DNA of 64,000 nt, taken from Karstenula rhodostoma CBS 690.94. Taxonomy: Eukaryota; Ascomycota; Dothideomycetes; Pleosporales; Didymosphaeriaceae. Made by a program: the position numbers and the translations under genes. The notes below the pieces were generated by a model. It did not search any database, was not told the origin of the DNA, and saw only the letters and a list, made by a program, of their open reading frames with translations. Of this stretch, positions 62,501 to 64,000 are shown piece after piece. Numbering within the stretch: position 1 is the stretch's first letter; every line of letters begins with the position of its first letter. The stretch is taken from positions 1,335,599 to 1,399,598 of the forward strand of contig MU001493.1 in the NCBI GenBank assembly GCA_010093485.1, in the 5' to 3' direction.

Positions 62501-64000
62501 GGACGCCGATGTTCTGTATGTCTACGAGAAACTGATCAAGCGCATGATTGGTGAACGTAATTACCAATATAGTTTCTTGGGTTTGGTCATGGAGAATTTT
62601 TGCAATGAGAGACCCAATAAAGGACTTTCCAGTTCCTAGACGAGTCGCCGTCAGTGATGGTTGTTATGGCGGGCTTGCCCGCCACCTTTTGTAAGCAATG
62701 AACGGGACCGAAAGGAAACTACTATACACCAACTCAGGAATCACGTACCTGGTGGACCTTGGATAAGACTGACCCTTCTAGACAAGCCCGTTAACAATGA
62801 CTGAGCCTGGGCGCTATCGAGGTGGACGCTTCTAGTCGCACCTACTGCGTGCTGAAGGTCTTGATCCAAGTTTGCGCCGATAATGTCGATCATTCGCGTC
62901 GGTTGAATACCAGATAAAGCCTCCTTGGGCCCAGAAGCGGGTTCGAGTAACTGCTCTTGCAGTGGGACGTCCAACATATCTTGGAGGCATCGCAATACAG
63001 ATTCATAAGCAAATACAGCTGTATCCACTTGGATGAACTCAAAGTCCTGTGATAATTTACTAGCAATGAGTACTTTCTTGAGTGTGTCGTCGTCAGTAAT
63101 ACGTAGCCGCAGTATGGGCGGCTGTTGAGAGAGTTCAGTTTCGTCGCGATCCACGCTCACGAAAGCAACTACGTCCCCGTTGCTAACCAAGCAACCAAGC
63201 GATTGGTGTTTCAGCAAGCTTTTGTTCTCTGCGATATGCTTCCTCCGCAAACTGACGTCCTTGAATTGCTTCAGCTGTGGGATATCGGCGTTGCACTGGA
63301 GTTTGATGTGGCAAGCCCTTCGTCGGTTAGGCAAACCACAATCGATGCCTATGAACTGCAATTTTCTCAGGATGACCCTGCGGCGTCCTTTCTTGGCACC
63401 AATGCTGATCTGGAAATCATTGCGCAATTCGCCAAGTAGGTCCTCCCTGAGGAGTCGAAACTGATTATCGAGATGGACATGGCCCCGCTGAGATGGGTCG
63501 ACAGTATCTATAGCATCCGCTCGTCGGAAAAATGGCCTCTCGGTAGAAGAGAACTCATCTGCAGTAGGCAGAATCTTGATTTTCCTATAGTCTGCATGGT
63601 CATTATCGTGACGTCCGCCAGGCCCTGTTCCTGTAGTATCTGCCGAAGTATTCTCCAGGAAGTTCTTGATTTTGTGTCCAAGTTTCCTCACTTCGAATTG
63701 CTCAGAACCAGTCAGAGTATCCTTCGCGGTAACCCGCTCTGCGATATTGCGCACATCTGGAAGATCACCAGTTTCTGTACGATCGTACAGAAGCTCCACC
63801 AGAAGCCACGCAAATGCGAGAGTGGCATCCTCAGATAGAACTCGACAGAAGTGAGCTTCAGCAAAAGTGTTCCAGAAAGTAGGCGGCTGCACGATGTTTC
63901 CGAGCACGCGATGTAAGAAGTGGCCGTCGTGAAGTTGCTTAACGGTTGGGTCGGCCAAGAACAGAAGAACCTCGGTTGCAAGCCCGTTCAGGAATGCGCT
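56516..64000 (-). CDS. Giant SF1 helicase / zinc region / triple AAA+ ATPase protein (5' end beyond right edge)
   Basis: Nine exons are inside the window: 64000-62749, 62635-61202, 61058-60722, 60676-59940, 59887-59765, 59717-58815, 58763-58494, 58392-57913 and 57858-56516. They encode 2292 residues, open at the right edge. The N-terminal half is a UPF1/ZNFX1-like SF1 helicase: IQGPPGTGKS, VITFTNHALDQFL, IILVEEAGE, LIGDHKQLRP, NLQHRMRPEI, DNYQGEESDVVIVTLTRS, NVLLSRARDALIMIGN. A Cys/His-rich NFX1-like region follows (CPDGGC, CKTHKCPQRCHQLQ, CPLKHTFSLKC, CPKC), then a long coiled coil. Three CbbX/SpoVK-like AAA+ domains come next: GNPGTGKTT/FFIDEAYQL, GSPGTGKTS/IIDEAYML and GPPGTGKTT/FIDEAYRL, each with an arginine-finger region (NPGIPSRIP, NPGLARRFP, NPGLTSRFS). 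A second coiled coil and a short Cys motif (CPAGFMWIRQSGGYRCAGG) end the protein. All catalytic motifs look intact. ZNFX1-type helicases act in RNA surveillance and antiviral or small-RNA pathways; the role of the AAA+ trio is unknown. Confidence 0.9.

Overview
The window is nuclear DNA of a filamentous ascomycete (Pezizomycotina; the gene set would fit Dothideomycetes, but the sequence alone does not fix the class). The reasons are short GT-AG introns of about 45-60 bases with CTAAC-like branch sites, HET-domain genes, a Zn2Cys6 regulator, fungal L-rhamnonate dehydratase, fungal PXA1, SWR1 and DUF4360 genes, and genes on both strands with separate promoters. No rRNA, tRNA, CRISPR array or intact transposon was recognised. 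All exon models were built by eye from reading frame, splice sites and family motifs.

Layout, left to right. 1-305: 5' end of a GIS2/CNBP zinc-knuckle gene leaving the left edge. 1729-3351: UDP-GlcNAc pyrophosphorylase. 3853-8687: a divergent pair, L-rhamnonate dehydratase and a Zn2Cys6 transcription factor, possibly a sugar-acid pathway gene with its regulator. 9676-14212: the most unusual gene, one protein of about 1355 residues joining a homeodomain-like segment, zinc fingers, a protein kinase and a HET (heterokaryon incompatibility) domain. 14814-21595: RRP7 and SWR1, convergent. 22326-29700: a poorly conserved stretch with two unrecognised genes, a histidine/lysine-rich secreted peptide precursor and a decayed HET gene, set in long gene-poor DNA. 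30078-37283: THG1 carrying a very large Ser/Pro-rich insertion, a TMA23/GPATCH4-like gene, an HSD10-like dehydrogenase and UTP11. 37831-47587: a second dehydrogenase, a secreted metallophosphoesterase, an EMP70/TM9SF membrane protein, a conserved fungal protein and an aldehyde dehydrogenase. 49811-55328: a secreted DUF4360 protein, the peroxisomal ABC transporter PXA1, a frameshifted small gene and an EthD-like protein. 56516-64000: a giant gene, cut by the right edge, encoding an SF1 (UPF1/ZNFX1-like) helicase, a Cys-rich zinc region and three CbbX/SpoVK-like AAA+ ATPases.

How genes relate. Three genes serve ribosome biogenesis (RRP7, UTP11, TMA23-like), and GIS2 and THG1 serve translation and tRNA maturation; they are dispersed, not an operon. 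The strongest candidates for undescribed biology are the homeodomain-zinc finger-kinase-HET fusion, which looks like a sensor/signalling module joined to a fungal cell-death effector domain, and the helicase-triple AAA giant. A second, broken HET gene lies about 15 kb from the fusion. The divergent rhamnonate dehydratase/regulator pair is a testable catabolic regulon.
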